A stretch of DNA of 64,000 nt from Cryptomeria japonica. Taxonomy: Eukaryota > Streptophyta > Pinopsida > Cupressales > Cupressaceae. The notes beneath the pieces are model-generated. The model saw only the letters and a program-made list of their open reading frames with translations. It did not search any database and was not told the DNA's origin. Each line of letters starts with the position of its first letter. The stretch's first letter is position 1. Made by a program: the position numbers and the translations under genes. This document shows positions 9,851 to 20,720 of the stretch, one piece after another. The stretch is from the NCBI RefSeq assembly GCF_030272615.1, contig NC_081408.1, positions 198,736,841 to 198,800,840 of the forward strand, read 5' to 3'.

Positions 9851-12800
9851 TGTAAGGCCTTCCCAAAACCAAGCTTTGATTAACTTAGTTGACCATGTTT
9901 GACCCTATTAATAAATGCTATAATGCAATAGGATGGACTATGTTAGATGGATAGATTGGGGAGAAAAGTAATTGAACCAAGTTATGGAATCATTTCACCT
10001 TGTGGTGTACATTTTGATGTGTTATGAATTTGAAACCCTAAAAGATCCACTGATTGGATAATCTTGAACTAACGTATGTCAGCTATATCTGGATTTGCAA
10101 AACTTTATTATGATGTTGGAAATATGATGTGTATCTTATAAATGAATGAAATTATGAGGATTATGATAATGGCTTATGTGGATAAATTGGATATATGAGA
10201 TATTGTTTTGTTAATGTCAATTGTATGCAGAGTGTTTGATGTGTATTCTTATTCACGCACTTAATAATTTATGAGGATATTTGGAAGTACTAATGTGTAG
10301 TTGAGATGCACAGGAAAATTATCCATGTGACCATGGAAACATTATGGAGAACCAAACCTAGACCTATCTACGTTCGTAAAACCAGGGGTTGTCTATTTGG
10401 AGAGACAACACCCCGTTTGTATCATATTTTATTTGTGAAAGTGAATGTGGTATGTGTGTAAATTGAATTTATTAAATTGTGTAAATCCAACAAGAGAAAA
10501 AATTTCATGTGTAATTTTGTAAAAGTATTTTTACTGTGTCACTTGACACATGTGTTGATTTATGTCTTGACTTTTGAATTGTCTCTTGGAGGGAGTTGTT
10601 TTAACCATAGCTTTTTCAAATAATTTAATGTGGTTCTATATTTTCCTTGGGTAGAAAATCTTTGGAGTGGTCAACTTAGGTTTGACCCGAAAGTTAACTT
10701 TAGATGGGTTTAAAAGGGGTTAAATTAACTCATAGGGGTAGTTTAAAGGTGTTTCCTAAAGCCCATAAGGTATACCTAAGGGTTAGGAGTAATTTTAGGC
10801 ATGTGACAACTCCATGTAGTTGTTTAGTCACTTTAAAAAGTGAGTTTTCTAAGATGTGCGAAAATTGAATTTAGAAGGCATCATCTAGGTTAGTTAACTT
10901 TCCTTTTTGGCAAGAAATCCCTTTTGATCTTTTTTGGACTTTTTCCTTTTTCAATTTTAGAAACCTGTGAGAACTCTCACTGAGGTCTTCTTAGGAAAGA
11001 ATGTGAGATGTTGTGGGTAATCACCTACTCTCCATTTTTGGAGACAATGGAATTTTGAAAAGAAAAAAGATTTGGTGTAGGAAATTTGGCTAAGTGTAGA
11101 GAAACAAGGTTTGTGGATTTGGGCTGTTCATCCTCAACTAGACTAACATACCCTTGGGGCAGTTTGAAGGTTGGTTTATCTCCTCCCTATGTTAATTCAT
11201 GTTGCATGATTATGTTGAAAGATTGTTTGTGTGGAAAAAGTTGTTCTCTTCCATTTTTTTCTTTTGGAAAATTATTATGCGTTTTGTATTTTTATTTCTT
11301 GTATGAAATCTATGTTTTGGGAGTAACCAAGGCCTCCTACTCTTGGGAGAGAGGATGGTCTTGTGGGTGGTAGAAGTTTGATATCCCTTGAGTGAGAGGC
11401 TCTCATTGTGAGAGTGTTCTCAAGGGATACTTATGTGACCCTTGCTGCATGGCATGTTTATGCATTTGGGGGTCATAAGGAGGGAAATAAGGCTTAAATG
11501 CCTTGGGGGGGCATAAGGATGTGGGGGTTATTATACTTGTGATACATTTTTGGTTGCCATGAGGTGGCTTTGTGTTTTACCATACTTGTAGTCTCCTCAG
11601 GGTACTTGTTCCACTACCACCCTTGTAAAGACATCACATAGTGTGGTGCAGTGTAACCTGGGATGGGAATATGTTTGTAAATGTTTTCCCTTGTCTATTG
11701 TGTTTGCATGTGTGTAACTTATCTAGGGCTTGGTTCTCCAAGCCCGGGGGTGGCTACTAGTTAGCCTAGGCTGGGAGGTGAGCATTCCATGGTCATAGTA
11801 TATGATTTATTTGTAGGTTTCTTGGAAAGAAAGAGGAAAAAGACAAGTTAGAAGTTACTGGGTTTTGTTCCTGAGTTGCAGAAAAGAAACAAGGAAAAAT
11901 GGATGCTATATTTTCAATTTGCAGGAATGTAAATAAAGTTGCATGATGTATTTACTTTTGAAAGGAAATGCAACTATTTTATTTAAAGTCCTCATTTAAT
12001 AGAAATGAGGGACTAGTTGGATATTTCACCTAGTTTGTAATATGGACTATATTGTATGCCAAATATGTCTAAATAAATGCATTATTTCTGTTAATTTATT
12101 AATGCATAGATGAAAAGATTCAGTTGGGTTTTAGCTTGTATTGTTCTTAAAAGTTTAATGATTGCATGCCTATCTCTTTGAAATTAAATGTTCAGTTATT
12201 TCCTCATGCATATCTCTAAGTTTAATTAAAATAACCTAGTTGTTGAAGATATCTTATCAAACTCTATCATTTTATAGTTGTTGATTAGATTCATAGAATT
12301 CTGTCAATCAATTACCTATTTGCAGAATATAAAATCTGATGTTTAAAAGCCTATCTAGTTTTAATTAATATCTTTTTATTTAGATGCTATTTAAATATTG
12401 AATTCTGTCATTTGTTTAAATAATTTATCTCAGATTATAGCAACTTGGAATTTAACACACAAAGAAAATATAAATGAATAACTACTTATTTACATTAAAT
12501 ATTAATACATAAAAGATAAATGGGAACTCTGGAATTTTTAGGTAAATAAAGATAAAATGAGTTGTTGCAATATGATAAAAGTATATATATATTCTAATAT
12601 TAATTAAATATAAATGACACTGCATCCTATCATAGCATTCTGGGCTAAGTTAATCTATTTAACCCCATGTTCTTTTTGTCAAAATATGCATATACTTGAA
12701 AGGGGGTTTATACATCTTATTCCTGAAAATGAAATATATAACTATTAAATGTTGATGTCAATTAATATTTTACTAATCTAAATTGCTGCATATTATATAT

Positions 12801-12891
12801 AAAAAAAACTATGGAACAAATAAATCTATATACCTAATATATATATATATATAATTATAATCTTATTTAAAATTTTTTTTAAAAAAAATAA

Positions 12892-12895
<4 letters not shown>

Positions 12896-12931
<36 letters not shown>
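12896..12931. repeat. TA dinucleotide microsatellite
   Basis: A run of alternating T and A next to the GC-rich island of the LARD-B LTR. The 3' LTR has its own AT run at about 41583-41627. Confidence 0.8.
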
Positions 12932-12934
<3 letters not shown>

Positions 12935-12951
12935 TTTAAAAACAAAACCCC

Positions 12952-13213
12952 TTAGGGAGATAGCGGAGGGTGGCAGTGGAGCAAGCCACGACTCCCTCAC
13001 CTGCCGCCAAGGGAGTATCCCTCCCTGCGGCACCGCAGTGAGTGGACGTCCGCTCATTGTGGGTCGTCCGCAGTGGGCGGGGTAAAATCTGCCACTGCGG
13101 GCAGTCCATAGTGGTGGCATGGCCGCTACTGTGGCGATCGCAAGGGGTTTCCCCTTCCCTTCGCGTTGCGGTGTCCGCAGGGGTTTCCCTTCCCCCAAAA
13201 CCTTTTAAGCATA
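12952..13213. other. GC-rich island in the LARD-B LTR
   Basis: About 260 bases of GC-rich DNA inside otherwise AT-rich sequence. It contains several inverted repeats built on CCGCAGTGGGCGGGG and CCACTGCGGGC. The same island is at 41692-41940 in the 3' LTR, followed there by about 118 extra bases. Overlapping ORFs on both strands look like chance frames. It could be a regulatory module or an old capture. Confidence 0.6.
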
Positions 13214-13327
13214 GAGAAAAGAGAGACTTTGAAAAATAGGACATTTTGATAATATATATATTATTCTGTTAGGGTTTTGCATGGATGATTTTAAATATGG
13301 AAACATATTTATTTTTATATAGAAGTT

Positions 13328-13328
<1 letters not shown>

Positions 13329-13397
<69 letters not shown>
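13329..13397. repeat. Compound TA/GA microsatellite
   Basis: About 24 bases of TA followed by about 46 bases of GA. The 3' LTR lacks this expansion at the equivalent place (near 42190-42225), so it arose after insertion. Confidence 0.85.
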
Positions 13398-13400
<3 letters not shown>

Positions 13401-13762
13401 GATCTTAGATTTAAGATTCCATTTAGTGTTTATAAAATAAAGAGATAAGGGTTTTAGTATCTACTTAATATATTTTAGATAAGATGTTGGGACATTTATA
13501 TTTAGAAAATAAATAATGTTTCGATATATATGTGTTTTGAATAAAAAGAGATATATAGTTTAAACACATGAATGTATAAAATTGTCTATAATGTAATTGT
13601 AAATTACATAGTTTAAAACATGATTGTATAAATTGTCTATAACATTAGATTAAATATTTTATTAAGTGTTTATATTTTACATATGTTTCAAAATAAACAT
13701 ATGGGTATATATATATATATATTTTTAAAAAGTTGTTTTTGTAGACACCTAAAATTGTCATG

Positions 13763-13996
13763 TTTAATTAAATAAATATTTTATTTATTTAACTATCTAA
13801 GCCTAATTCTTCTATTAATTAAATAAATCTTTATTTATTTAATTAATTCATTTATCCTCTTCTAGCCTTATTTCTCATTTAAATAAATACATTTATTTAT
13901 TTAAATTATCCCTTTCCTAAATTAAATAAATACTTTATTTATTTAATTGTCCTACTTCTTCTATTAATTAAATAAATCTTTATTTATTTAATTAAT
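13763..13996. repeat. Five AT-rich palindromes in the TAT-A LTR
   Basis: Imperfect palindromes at about 13763-13792, 13814-13847, 13877-13906, 13921-13947 and 13963-13996, all of the form TTAAATAAAT-spacer-TTTATTTAA, separated by C/T-rich spacers. The same array is at 29292-29525. They could extrude as cruciforms, fold as RNA hairpins in U3, or act as paired AT-rich binding sites. Confidence 0.85.
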
Positions 13997-14157
13997 TCAT
14001 TATCTTTTTCTACACATGACACATGTCATTCATCTTTTATTTCCTACACTACCTACCTCTTTCATTATTTTGGTATTTCTTATACCTACCCTCTAATCCT
14101 AGCCGACCTCTCTTTTTACACCTCTCAATCTTAACCCTCCATTTCTTATTGTGTCTT

Positions 14158-14167
14158 CTATTTAAGG
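14158..14167 (+). promoter_or_regulatory. Probable TATA box of TAT-A
   Basis: CTATTTAAGG lies in the LTR downstream of a C/T-rich stretch and about 360 bases before the LTR end. Repeated at 29687-29696. Confidence 0.45.
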
Positions 14168-14527
14168 AGATGCTTTCTTCATTGTCAAACCCTAATCACT
14201 CATGCTAATGATCTTTCATGCAGCTTGACTACACTACAATTCTACTTGCAACCACATTCCATTCTTTGTTGAGCTCTTGTGCATACAAAAATCTGAGAGC
14301 AAGCATATCAAACAAGATCAATGGAGATAGGAAGAATGGAGATCAAAACCCTAGTGGACATGTGATAGTATAATCTTTGTGATTTTGAGTTGTTTTGCAT
14401 CGTCTTAGGTTATCTTCATATGTTATGGTGGATCTTTGTTCATTGTTAGGCTAGGGTTTGGTGGTTGAATCCATTTTAGTCTTTCAATATTATTGTTATT
14501 TGTTATCCATTTTCACCATATACATTT

Positions 14528-14547
14528 TGGCACGCCCGGTGGGACTC
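14528..14547 (+). promoter_or_regulatory. TAT-A primer binding site
   Basis: TGGCACGCCCGGTGGGACTC begins three bases after the LTR. It has the TGG start expected opposite a tRNA CCA end and a region that looks like a T-arm complement. I cannot assign the tRNA species. The same site is at 30057 in the second unit. Confidence 0.65.
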
Positions 14548-16868
14548 TTGTCCTTTTGCATTTAACATTTTTGTTGCAGATTTTGCATTTTTGAAGTTGC
14601 AGATCGGACGATTTCGACGACATTTTAGGGTTTTTCCGCGTCTGCGAGTGTTCGGATCGCGTTTCTGTATTTCAGAGGCGTCTGTGATATCTTGGATCGC
14701 GTCTGTGTTTCTGTCATCTTTATTTTGCAGGTTTCCGAAAGTCGCGTCTGTGATTCTGAATCGCGTCTGTGCACCATCTGATCGCGTCTGCAGAATAAAG
14801 AGGCGTCTGTGTTCTTAAATCACGTCTGCGAATCACAGAAACGCGTCTGTGTCAGACAGACGCGTCTGTGTCTGGTATAACAGCGTCTGTGCATTCTGTT
14901 TTGCAAATTTTTTTTTAAGTTTTTCGATTCGGGTTTCAGATCTGGTTTATTTTCGGCTAACCTTTGCAGATCTAGCTAACCTGGTTTGTGCAGCTTGCTT
15001 TGGAGGCAAATACGTTTTGTTGAAGGCCCCTTTTCACAAAGTCTTTTTGGGTTTTCTTAAAATTTACCTAACTTGTGTGCTTGCAGGAAGGGGTTATCAT
15101 TTGAAACAACCCAAACTACTAACAATTTTGTTGCAGGGCCTTAGCTAGGGTTTTGTAATTTTATTTGTGTGCCTTGTCTTCATAGCTTAGCAAACACTTC
15201 AATTGGTGCACTAAAATTGAACCATTGTCTTTTGTGTCTTGAGCAATAGGCTCTTTTTGTTTATTCTTTAGAGGGCCTGTCTTCCCGTGTGGTCATTAGG
15301 ACTACTAGTGAGAAGAGAACGACCCAAGTGGTAGCAAAAGAAAAGCCATCTTCTTCCAAGCCACTATAATCAAATGTATTCATGGTGAAAACTATGAATA
15401 ACGTGTGCTGATTAGTTCATACCGACACTATGTCTCCCCATAAACCCGTTTGATCAAATTTATTTGATCATTTGTAGGGCGTAACCCCTACCGGCTGGGA
15501 GCCTTCTGTATTTACAGAGCTGAAAGTGCCGCATGTATGGCCACACGAGCGGATGCCCTTACTAGCACCTCATTGTTTTAGATGCCCAAATCCTTCTAGT
15601 TGTTGAGGCAGGAGGTCGGACCTCTGGTAGCGGCCCACACACATACGGTTCTTAGTAGAGATACAAAGTTCGCCATGGGGAGTTTTCATGGGGACTGATG
15701 CTTGGCTGACCCGAGAAGTGAGTGCCGAGGGTGGAGCCAGTGAGGTCAAGCATCTAAGTATCCGCTCTGAATAGCGTAGCCTCGGGGGTAAAACCCCATG
15801 TGGGATCAACAATTATTGTCCTGGCCAGCCATAAGAATTGTGCTTGACTTATGATAAACATTCAAACAATCAAGACAAAACAGCAAAACATTGTGTCTTT
15901 TGTGTCTTCAAGTGTATGCAAAAAACTTTTTACATCAAACAACACACTTTTTGGAGTCTAAACAGTCTGCAAACATTGGGTCATCAACACTGTGTCCTCT
16001 TGTCACGAAAAACAGTCGAAAAATCAGATTTGGTCACAGCAAAACAAATTCACAGATAGGAAAGATTGCACTAAGGTTACAGAAACGCATCTGTGTCTGT
16101 TCAAACCGCGTCTGTGTCGGTTAAACGCGTCTGTGAATTACAGAATAGCGTCTGTGTTTTTATCAGCGTCTGTGTCGAACAGAGACACGTCTGTGTCTGG
16201 GAATCGCGTCTGTGAAGTATACAGGAGCGTCTGTGTCCACAATTGCAAAAAAAAAAAAAAAAACTGTTACAGTCCCGGCAAACATCAACAGGAAAATCTC
16301 AGAATCGCGTTTGCGTTCAACAGAATAGCGTCTGTGTCTTAAAACCGCGTCTGTGAAGTATACAGAGGCGTCTGTGTCAGGATTTGAAAAGTTTAACAGT
16401 CAAGCAAACAAAGAAAATCAGTTTCGGCATACTTGAGCTTCCTAGGTTGTCTCTTCAGGTTTCATCTAGCATTCAACCTGTCCTTGGGTCTTACACAGTC
16501 CATCATTGCTTCATACCTCATTTTACATTCATACTTGTCTACACTTGAGTCAAAAGGTCACTTGCTTGTCCTCACTATACTTTGTCAACACACTACATAC
16601 AACAACACTTTGCTAAGTGGTCCCTCATCAAGGTTTCTTACCTTTGGGTCTCATTTGGTCTTACTTAGAGTCAAGGTCAGCTTACCTCATCAAGAGAAAC
16701 TATCCTCTCTTTGGAAGTCACACCTACTCTACTACATACATATTTGGTCTTACACTTTGGACATTGCAAGTAAACTTCAGATTCATTTACACTCCATACA
16801 ACTCTTGGTCTTACATACTCTTGTCATTTTCGTCTAAGTCTCTCACATATTGGTCTAACACCTAGTTC
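14548..16868 (+). other. TAT-A untranslated leader
   Basis: About 2.3 kb between the primer site and gag. Two clusters of the 9-mer GCGTCTGTG (about 14636-14892 and 16080-16375) hold at least eight and nine exact copies. A GC-richer block at about 15440-15830 contains short hairpins such as GGGGGTAAAACCCC and may be structured RNA. Several TTGCAG acceptor-like sites are present, so the leader may be spliced. An A tract lies at 16246-16262. Small ORFs here use the repeats in several frames and are not convincing genes. Confidence 0.6.
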
Positions 16869-19800
16869 ATGGTTGAAACCCGTCTTCAAAAATCTAGGAG
16901 AATAGTCAAAGAAGCTCAAGGGTCCGTAAACATGAGTTCTTATGAGTATGACAATGATGTCTTCTACAATCCTGAGCACACTACATTACCAGACATGAAT
17001 GTTTATAGACACAATCCAAATATGGAAAGCGCAAACGCTATACACAACGCTACACACAATGATAATGTGGACAATTCTTCAATACTATCAGCAGACATAC
17101 AAGAATCTATAATGGACCCTCAATTCAATAGATTGGTTGAAGAGATAATGAGGAGAGATCGTCAATATTTCTTAAACATGATGGCACAAAGTGGAGCTAA
17201 AATACCACATGATTTTGACTTATCTCAACTTATGGAAAGTAGACCTTCACAACAAACTCAACCTAATAGTGGAGGACCAAATAATATGATGCCGGAGTCA
17301 CCATCAGTTTTGCTTCAGAAACCAGCAATCCCACATACACAAGCTCAAATGCATGATACTTACACTCAAAGACCATCATGGAGGCCTTATGTTCAAACAC
17401 ATGCTCAAGATATGGGTCAACCAAGACAAATGGATACACAAGGACATCCTCAAAATTTTGACACAAGAAGACCTCATGTCAAAATTGGGGGCAACACAAT
17501 GGAAAATGAAAGGCCTATTGAATATGGTTTATATACACAAAACAGATATGGAGTCCCTCAACAAGAAATTATGCCAAGTGCTCCATACATGTCGCAACAA
17601 TATAGACCTCCATATGGACATGTCTACGATCAGTATCATCCATATATGCAACAAGCTCCTCCTCAAATGGGTGTTTCAAACATGGGATATGCTACAAGAA
17701 ATCCATCTCCTCCCAAAAGTAATTTGGAGCAACAAATTAGAGATCTACAAAAGAAAGTGGAAGACATGGGCACATCAAAACCCACATATACTATGAGAGA
17801 TACATGCCCTTATCCCTTTGATAAGAGCATTCCAATGCCTCCGTTTCCTCCGCACTTTGTAACGCCGAAATTTGACAAATATAGAGGGAGAGGAGACCCC
17901 AAGGCACATATAAGACAATTCTTCACAGCTTGCATTGAGGTAGCAGCAGAAGAAACGTACTTAATGAGGTTGTTCCCACAGAGCTTAGGAGATCAAGCGA
18001 TGGAATGGTTTTCTCAATTACCTCCTGGTATTAAGTCATGGGGCGACTTGGCAGAGGCATTCATTCAGCATTTTTCTTACAACATTGAAACAGATGTCTC
18101 AGTTACTACCTTGTGCAATACGAAACAAAAAGAAGGAGAATCTTTTGCATCATTTTTACAAAGATGGAGAAACTTAGCTAGCAGATGCTCTTGTGAAATC
18201 CCGCAAAAACAAATGGTGGAGATGTTCACACAAAATGTTAACAAGGCTATTGGCTATGATCTCAGAAAAGCTTGTTTGTCTACATTCAAGGATGTCATTG
18301 AAAAGGGCCTAGCAACAGAAAAGGTCTTAATTGAACAAGGAGTTATCAAACTATTCAAAGAAAACAAAGAGGACTTTAAGGGAAAGGACAAACCAAAATT
18401 TTGGAACAAGAACAAGAATACAGTTAATGATGGCGTTGTTGATGCCAACACAGTGAGACCAAAGTTCGTCTTTTCTGGATCAAGTTCTACCAACAATCAA
18501 GTGAACAATCAAACGGCTGCTAAACCACGAAGGAAATATACTCCATTGGGAGAACCACTTGAATCAGTATTCAAAAAGCTTGTAGCAAACAAAGTGATCA
18601 CGGTCCCAGATTTTCCTCCATATGAACCAAAGGTAAAACCGAATTGGTGGAATGATGATGAATATTGCGAATTTCATAAGAGCAAGGGTCACAAGACAAG
18701 TAATTGCCATCGATTGAAAAACATTGTACAAGATCTCATTGACAGAGGAGATATTGAGATTGAGGGACATTCATCTAACCAAGAGCATGAGGTGTTTAAG
18801 GAACCATTCCCAAAACATGACAAAGGAAAAGGCAAAGTCACAGATGATCAAGCCAATTACACCAGAACATCTTACAATTATGATTCCACTATTAATCACA
18901 TCTCAATGGACAATCATATTTCTACCATTACTATCAAAAATAAAAATCCGGAGAATACTCCTCAGCGACCTAAAATTGTCCTAAAAGGTGTGGGATCTTC
19001 GTCCACATCTACCTCTGAATGTCATGTTACAACCCGTCGAGGTAAGATCACATTGCCAGGTACCTCTACTAAGAATACCAATCTTCCGTCAACTAAGCCT
19101 GAGTACGATCTTGTAGAGCAATTAGGGAAAACACCCGCACTCATCTCTATTCTTGAGCTCTTACGTATATCTCCTGCACATAAAGCTGTCCTTGACAAAA
19201 CCTTGAGAGATACTGCTGTCCCTACTGATCTAAACGTGGACCAGTTTCAAGCCATGGTGGGATACCTATCCGTTCCACATTCCCTCACATTCACAGAAGC
19301 CGATGACGCCTCCATAAGTCAGCCTCACAATGCACCTCTACACATTGAGGCCTTCATACATAAACACGGAATAAAACGGGTCCTGATAGATGGAGGAGCA
19401 GGTCTTAATATTTGTACATTGAGCACCATCAGACAATTGGGATATCCTGACAAAGCTGTGAATTCTACAAACCAAATCACTATTAAGGCTTATGATGATG
19501 AAGAGCGTTTGTCCAAGGGCACAGTCATCTTACCACTAAGAATAGGGCCAGTCACAAAGGATGTGATTTGTCAAGTCCTGGACCTAGACCTCACGTATAA
19601 CATATTACTAGGACGTCCATGGATTCATGAAATGAGAGCGGTCCCATCAACATATCATCAGTGCATAAAATTTCCTCATAATGGAGTCGAGGTAACGGTC
19701 AATGGTGATCCAAATCCCTTCATATATTGCAATAACTTGAGATCACATACTGAGACTATCATTCCTAGCAATCGTGAGGCTACTCCTTCTTCAGCATATA

Positions 19801-19883
19801 TTGATCCTGAGTCATTAAAGCCCTCGACATCCAAACAAGGTGAACTTAGAGCCAAGTTTCAAGACAAAGGCATGGGAGAATAG
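16869..19883 (+). CDS. gag: TAT-A gag-protease part of gag-pol
   Basis: The ATG at 16869 (MVETRLQ) starts 1,004 codons. A low-complexity Q/P/M/H-rich N-terminus runs to about residue 300. The gag capsid domain follows at about 333-470 (around MEWFSQLPPGIKSWGDLAEAF and SFASFLQRW). A zinc-knuckle-like CX10HX6C module sits near residue 600 (CEFHKSKGHKTSNC). An aspartic protease has its active site near residue 838 (VLIDGGAGLNICT); the residue after the catalytic D is G, not S or T, a variant I believe occurs in Tat elements. The TAG at 19881 is in frame with the following segments and reads like a former CAG codon. Gag forms the particle and protease cleaves the polyprotein. Confidence 0.9.
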   Translation: MVETRLQKSRRIVKEAQGSVNMSSYEYDNDVFYNPEHTTLPDMNVYRHNPNMESANAIHNATHNDNVDNSSILSADIQESIMDPQFNRLVEEIMRRDRQYFLNMMAQSGAKIPHDFDLSQLMESRPSQQTQPNSGGPNNMMPESPSVLLQKPAIPHTQAQMHDTYTQRPSWRPYVQTHAQDMGQPRQMDTQGHPQNFDTRRPHVKIGGNTMENERPIEYGLYTQNRYGVPQQEIMPSAPYMSQQYRPPYGHVYDQYHPYMQQAPPQMGVSNMGYATRNPSPPKSNLEQQIRDLQKKVEDMGTSKPTYTMRDTCPYPFDKSIPMPPFPPHFVTPKFDKYRGRGDPKAHIRQFFTACIEVAAEETYLMRLFPQSLGDQAMEWFSQLPPGIKSWGDLAEAFIQHFSYNIETDVSVTTLCNTKQKEGESFASFLQRWRNLASRCSCEIPQKQMVEMFTQNVNKAIGYDLRKACLSTFKDVIEKGLATEKVLIEQGVIKLFKENKEDFKGKDKPKFWNKNKNTVNDGVVDANTVRPKFVFSGSSSTNNQVNNQTAAKPRRKYTPLGEPLESVFKKLVANKVITVPDFPPYEPKVKPNWWNDDEYCEFHKSKGHKTSNCHRLKNIVQDLIDRGDIEIEGHSSNQEHEVFKEPFPKHDKGKGKVTDDQANYTRTSYNYDSTINHISMDNHISTITIKNKNPENTPQRPKIVLKGVGSSSTSTSECHVTTRRGKITLPGTSTKNTNLPSTKPEYDLVEQLGKTPALISILELLRISPAHKAVLDKTLRDTAVPTDLNVDQFQAMVGYLSVPHSLTFTEADDASISQPHNAPLHIEAFIHKHGIKRVLIDGGAGLNICTLSTIRQLGYPDKAVNSTNQITIKAYDDEERLSKGTVILPLRIGPVTKDVICQVLDLDLTYNILLGRPWIHEMRAVPSTYHQCIKFPHNGVEVTVNGDPNPFIYCNNLRSHTETIIPSNREATPSSAYIDPESLKPSTSKQGELRAKFQDKGMGE

Positions 19884-20720
19884 ACTCTGAATCAAACAAT
19901 GTTCTTACGACAAGTCATGAACTCCCCCAAGGAATATGGGAGGCCACATCCTAATAAGCAAATCTCCATCATGCTACTCAAATGGGATCCTACCGTCTTT
20001 CAAAAATGGGGCGAACTAGAGGAAGAAAATTTATATAAAATGCTATACAAGGACGCTGAAGATGATGCACATGATCAAATTATAATACCCTGTGAGAACT
20101 ATGGCAAAGGTTTCAAAATTCTGCAAAGATTTGGGTATGATGGAAAGAGTCCTCTCGGACTACGCAAAGAAGGTGTCATGGAGCCTTTACAACCTGAGCT
20201 AAGTACAAGAAGGGAACGCTCCAAGGGGCTTGGTTTTCTAAATCCCAAGATTCAAAATAAGAGAACAAAACAGATATGGCGAGTCAAAGTGGCTGAAGTC
20301 CAACAAGAAGATGACTATTCTACAGACTCCAATGAGTGGGAATGGGGTTCGGACAAGTCCTCTAGCGACTATGAACTCAATGAGACATTTAGAGAGCCAG
20401 ATGAACCTACAGAGGAGGAGGAGTTTTACAAGAAATTCAGAGTTGGTCAAGAACCGACCCATAAGGATCCCGCACAAGCTTCGTTTCAAGGCCCTAGGTC
20501 AGGATCACATAGGATGAGGACACCTGTCCCTGAGGGTGCTACTAGTGATGATAATTTGGACTCACTCACGATCGAAACTGATGAGGAGAGTGCCATTGAC
20601 GACCTCGATGACTATCTTGACATACCTGAATATAACCACATCTTCACTATTAGCCTTGCGGACTCTAAAAACACTAAAGACCTTCCCCTCGTTCACCCCC
20701 AACTCATTGACTGGGATTAG
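19884..20720 (+). CDS. TAT-A linker with G-patch-like segment
   Basis: Same frame as gag, opened again after the TAG at 19881. Around 20098-20260 the protein has glycines spaced as in G-patch domains (GKGFKILQRFGYDG, GLRKEGVMEP, KGLGFL). G-patch domains bind nucleic acid or helicases, and one follows the protease in some betaretroviruses. The rest is acidic and S/E/D-rich, probably disordered. The frame closes at a TAG (20718) that interrupts a conserved-looking acidic stretch. Translation of 20721-20840 stays open into the RT segment. Confidence 0.7.
   Translation, partial: TLNQTMFLRQVMNSPKEYGRPHPNKQISIMLLKWDPTVFQKWGELEEENLYKMLYKDAEDDAHDQIIIPCENYGKGFKILQRFGYDGKSPLGLRKEGVMEPLQPELSTRRERSKGLGFLNPKIQNKRTKQIWRVKVAEVQQEDDYSTDSNEWEWGSDKSSSDYELNETFREPDEPTEEEEFYKKFRVGQEPTHKDPAQASFQGPRSGSHRMRTPVPEGATSDDNLDSLTIETDEESAIDDLDDYLDIPEYNHIFTISLADSKNTKDLPLVHPQLIDWD

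Larger units (their letters stand above)
9851..13739 (+). repeat. LARD-B 5' LTR, left piece
   Basis: Starts TGTAAGGCCTTCCC and aligns with 38553-42560. About nine differences in the first ~205 bases separate the two LTRs by eye. The small ORF at 11086-11373 recurs at 39865-40074 with changes and is not a convincing gene. The piece ends at the TAT-A insertion. About 210 bases present in the other LTR (42561-42770) are missing on this side. Confidence 0.9.
13740..14524 (+). repeat. TAT-A left LTR
   Basis: 785 bases, TGTAGACACCTAAAATTG to CACCATATACA. It differs from 29269-30053 at about four positions by eye, so the element is young. The first 260 bases are AT-rich with five palindromes. Confidence 0.95.

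Noticed and set aside
11086-11373. 95-codon ORF in the LARD-B 5' LTR
   Set aside because: It recurs in the 3' LTR only as a shortened frame with changes, has no known motif, and lies in U3-like DNA.
12863-13244. Overlapping ORFs on both strands in the GC-rich island
   Set aside because: GC-rich DNA gives long chance frames on all strands; the C-termini run into TA microsatellite and the frames are not kept in the 3' LTR.
13763-13996. Possible CRISPR-like array
   Set aside because: The repeats are palindromic AT-rich units with short variable spacers in a plant LTR, duplicated with the LTR.
14591-15148. ORFs in the TAT-A leader (75 and 99 codons)
   Set aside because: They translate the GCGTCTGTG repeats and flanks in arbitrary frames and lack domains; repetition at 30120-30677 only reflects the duplicated unit.
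15570-15812. Minus-strand 80-codon ORF in the leader
   Set aside because: Lies in the GC-rich structured block with no motif; its perfect repetition comes from the recent duplication.
16433-16865. 134- and 82-codon ORFs just before gag
   Set aside because: Different frames of the same C/T-rich leader; no start context or domain.
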